NCBI RefSeq assembly: GCF_010894455.1
Contig: NZ_JAAIXY010000016.1
Span: forward strand, 1-64,000
Length of the DNA: 64,000 nucleotides
Origin: Myxococcus eversor
GTDB lineage: Bacteria; Myxococcota; Myxococcia; Myxococcales; Myxococcaceae
Direction: 5' to 3'
The notes beneath the pieces are model-generated. The model ran no database searches, had not been told where the DNA came from, and saw nothing but the letters and a program-made list of their open reading frames with translations. Each line of letters begins with the position of its first letter. The stretch's first letter is position 1. Shown here in pieces: positions 62,488 through 64,000 of this stretch. Position numbers and translations under genes: made by a program.

Positions 62488-63365
62488 TGGCGGGCTGGCT
62501 GGAAATCGCGGGGATGGGAGGGCCCGCCACGGTGCAGGACGGCGGGCGGCCGGGGCAGATGCACCATGGCGTCCCGCCCGGCGGCGCGCTGGTGCCGGAG
62601 CTGCTCGCTCGCGCCAACCGCGCCGTGGGCAACTCTTGGGGAGCGGCGGCGCTGGAGTGTCTGGGGCATCTGGAGCTGCGCGCGCGCGGCAGGGCCCTGC
62701 GCATCTCGGTGGATGGGCGTGACGCGCGAGTGCTGGACGATGGAGAGAGCTTCCGGGTGCTCGCGCCGGAGCGCGCCAGCGTCTGCTACGTCGCGGTGGA
62801 CGGCGGCCTGGACGTGCCGGAGGTGCTGGGTGGACGCGGCACGCTGCTGGTGGCGCGGCTGGGCGGACATGAAGGGCGCGTGCTGAAGCCCGGAGACTCG
62901 CTCCCCGTGGGTGAGGCTCGCGGCCCGCCGGAGTCGGTGGACACGGACGCGGTCTGGGATGACGCGGCGCCCATCCGGCTGGTGCTCGGGCCCGACACGG
63001 AGAGCTTCGACGCGCTGATGGCGGCCTCGCTGCTGGGCAGCACCTTCACCGTGTCGAGCGCGAGTGACCGCGTGGGGATGCGCCTGCAAGGCCCCGCGCT
63101 GGCGCACGGTGACGAAGGCGCGAGCACCTCCCGTCCCATGGTTCGCGGCGCCATCCAGGTGACGCTGTCGGGTGAGCCCATCATCCTCGGGCCGGACCAC
63201 CCCACCACGGGCGGCTATCCGCTCATCGCCACCGTCATCCGCTCGGACTGGGGACGGCTCGGCGCGCGGCGCCCCGGAGCCACCGTTGAGTTCCACGCCG
63301 TCGGCCAGGACGAGGCTCGCGACGCGTGGCGGGAGCACCTGCGGCGATTCCGCGGCGGAGCCTGA
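62484..63365 (+). CDS. pxpC: 5-oxoprolinase subunit C (KipA/PxpC, biotin-dependent carboxylase-like fold)
   Basis: 293 residues from ATG 62484 overlapping the PxpA-PxpB stop; an ATG at 62487 is equally possible. AHS2 domain motifs: GPATVQDGGRPGQMHHGVP, ANRAVGN, AALECLGHLELRA, RVGMRLQGPALAH and PTTGGYPLIATVIRSDWGRLG. The length fits a single PxpC. It completes the 5-oxoprolinase complex with the fused subunit upstream. Confidence 0.93.
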   Translation: MMAGWLEIAGMGGPATVQDGGRPGQMHHGVPPGGALVPELLARANRAVGNSWGAAALECLGHLELRARGRALRISVDGRDARVLDDGESFRVLAPERASVCYVAVDGGLDVPEVLGGRGTLLVARLGGHEGRVLKPGDSLPVGEARGPPESVDTDAVWDDAAPIRLVLGPDTESFDALMAASLLGSTFTVSSASDRVGMRLQGPALAHGDEGASTSRPMVRGAIQVTLSGEPIILGPDHPTTGGYPLIATVIRSDWGRLGARRPGATVEFHAVGQDEARDAWREHLRRFRGGA

Positions 63366-63371
63366 GCAGGA

Positions 63372-63559
63372 GGCCTGCTGGGCCACGGCTACGCGCGCGA
63401 AGCCTCACGGGCCCTGCGCTTGAGCACGCCATCCAGTCGCTCGGGGTGAGCAGGCTGTCCGCGCTCACCCAGCCCGGCAACCTCGCGGCCATCCGGCTCG
63501 CGGAGTCAGTCGGCTTCCATCGCGTCGCCGGTGGCCGCTACGAGCGAATCCAACCCTGA
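63372..63559 (+). pseudogene. Remnant of a GNAT N-acetyltransferase gene, frameshifted
   Basis: One frame from 63375 encodes LLGHGYAREASRALR, and a second frame from 63419 continues EHAIQSLGVSRLSALT, then QPGNLAAIRLAESVGF, ending at 63559. Together they match the C-terminal acetyl-CoA-binding part of RimJ-like GNAT enzymes, with a one-base loss near 63419 and no N-terminal half. The last 54 bases overlap the opposing histidine kinase gene. Confidence 0.7.
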
Positions 63560-64000
63560 CGCGCGCTCCTCCATCGGGAGCGTGAAGGTGAACGTCGTCC
63601 CCAACCCGACCTGGCTCCGCACGCGCACCGCGCCGCCGTGCGCCTCGATGATGCCTCGGGCGATGGAGAGCCCCAGCCCCACGCCGCTCCCGGGTATCCG
63701 CGTCGTCGGCCGCTGAACGCGGTCGAACAGGACGGGGAGGACCTCCGGCGCGATTCCCGCGCCCGTGTCCGCCACGCTCAGCTCGACACGGTCATCATGG
63801 ACCTCCGCCATGACGGTGATGAGTCCACCGGCGGGAGTGAAGCGGACGGCGTTTCCCACCAGGTTCGAGAACACCTGGTGGATGCGGTCTGGATCACACC
63901 GCACGTCGACATCCCGCTCGGGCAGCCGCAGCTCCAGGCCAATGCCGCGCTCCCGCGCCAGCGGCCCCAGCTCCGACGCCTGCTCCATGAGCCGCGAGAG
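63506..64000 (-). CDS. Sensor histidine kinase, 3' part
   Basis: The gene runs off the right edge; its 5' part is missing, and an internal ATG at 63988 is not the start. The visible 164 residues end the HisKA-type kinase: N-box HQVFSNLVGNAVRFTPAGG, G1 DTGAGIAPE, F-box LFDRVQRP, and G2 GSGVGLGLSIARGIIEAHGG. The N-terminal sensor and dimerisation His are outside the window. The response regulator is not seen. Confidence 0.9.
   Translation of the reverse strand, partial: LSRLMEQASELGPLARERGIGLELRLPERDVDVRCDPDRIHQVFSNLVGNAVRFTPAGGLITVMAEVHDDRVELSVADTGAGIAPEVLPVLFDRVQRPTTRIPGSGVGLGLSIARGIIEAHGGAVRVRSQVGLGTTFTFTLPMEERASGLDSLVAATGDAMEAD

Overview
The window looks like a myxobacterial chromosome of the Myxococcus/Corallococcus/Cystobacter type. 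GC is very high (about 70% by eye), GTG starts are common, and it carries a large modular NRPS, an orphan Ser/Thr kinase, lipoproteins with Ig-like repeats and FtsX-type permeases. The assignment rests on gene content and composition only; no rRNA or marker gene is present.

Region 1 (1-23.2 kb) is part of a biosynthetic locus. A nonribosomal peptide synthetase enters from the left edge with the tail of one module, continues through four complete C-A-PCP modules and ends in a thioesterase. Convergent to it are a lipoprotein-sorting protein and two FtsX-like permeases. Then come two paralogous SAM methyltransferases placed tail to tail, and a DrrA/DrrB-type ABC exporter in one operon with the second methyltransferase. 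The methyltransferases are plausible tailoring enzymes and the exporter a plausible self-resistance pump. The peptide cannot be named from this window.

Region 2 (23.3-25.0 kb) is a two-gene operon: an acyltransferase and an SDR-like protein that lacks the usual catalytic Lys. Region 3 (25.1-34.2 kb) looks like a defence island. It holds a Vsr mismatch endonuclease, a C5-cytosine methyltransferase and a GIY-YIG (Eco29kI-like) endonuclease of lower GC. Next to them is an apparent operon of a DUF559/Vsr-fold nuclease, a winged-helix protein of unknown family and a 1262-residue protein joining an AAA-like ATPase to a HerA-like ATPase. That operon is the best candidate here for an undescribed system.

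Region 4 (34.2-64 kb) is mostly core or housekeeping: chorismate-utilising trpE/pabB-like, trpG/pabA and pabC genes; an RBBP9-like hydrolase; an RsuA-type pseudouridine synthase; ThrE-like, DoxX and AI-2E-family membrane proteins; two secreted lipoproteins (one an Ig-repeat protein, one an endonuclease-phosphatase with a lamin-tail domain); a DedA-like protein; an ODP-type diiron protein; a Ser/Thr kinase; an MFS exporter divergent from a LysR regulator with visible operators; an EEP hydrolase; a TfoX-N protein with a histone-like tail; an acyl-CoA synthetase; cysE-cysK; a class V aminotransferase; a three-haem cytochrome lipoprotein; a 5-oxoprolinase operon with a PxpA-PxpB fusion; a broken GNAT gene; and the 3' part of a histidine kinase.

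Two patterns recur. Several convergent gene pairs meet at a hairpin that contains their stop codons. Several genes without a Shine-Dalgarno have a TAnnnT-like box 6-10 nt before the start codon, suggesting leaderless or short-leader transcripts.
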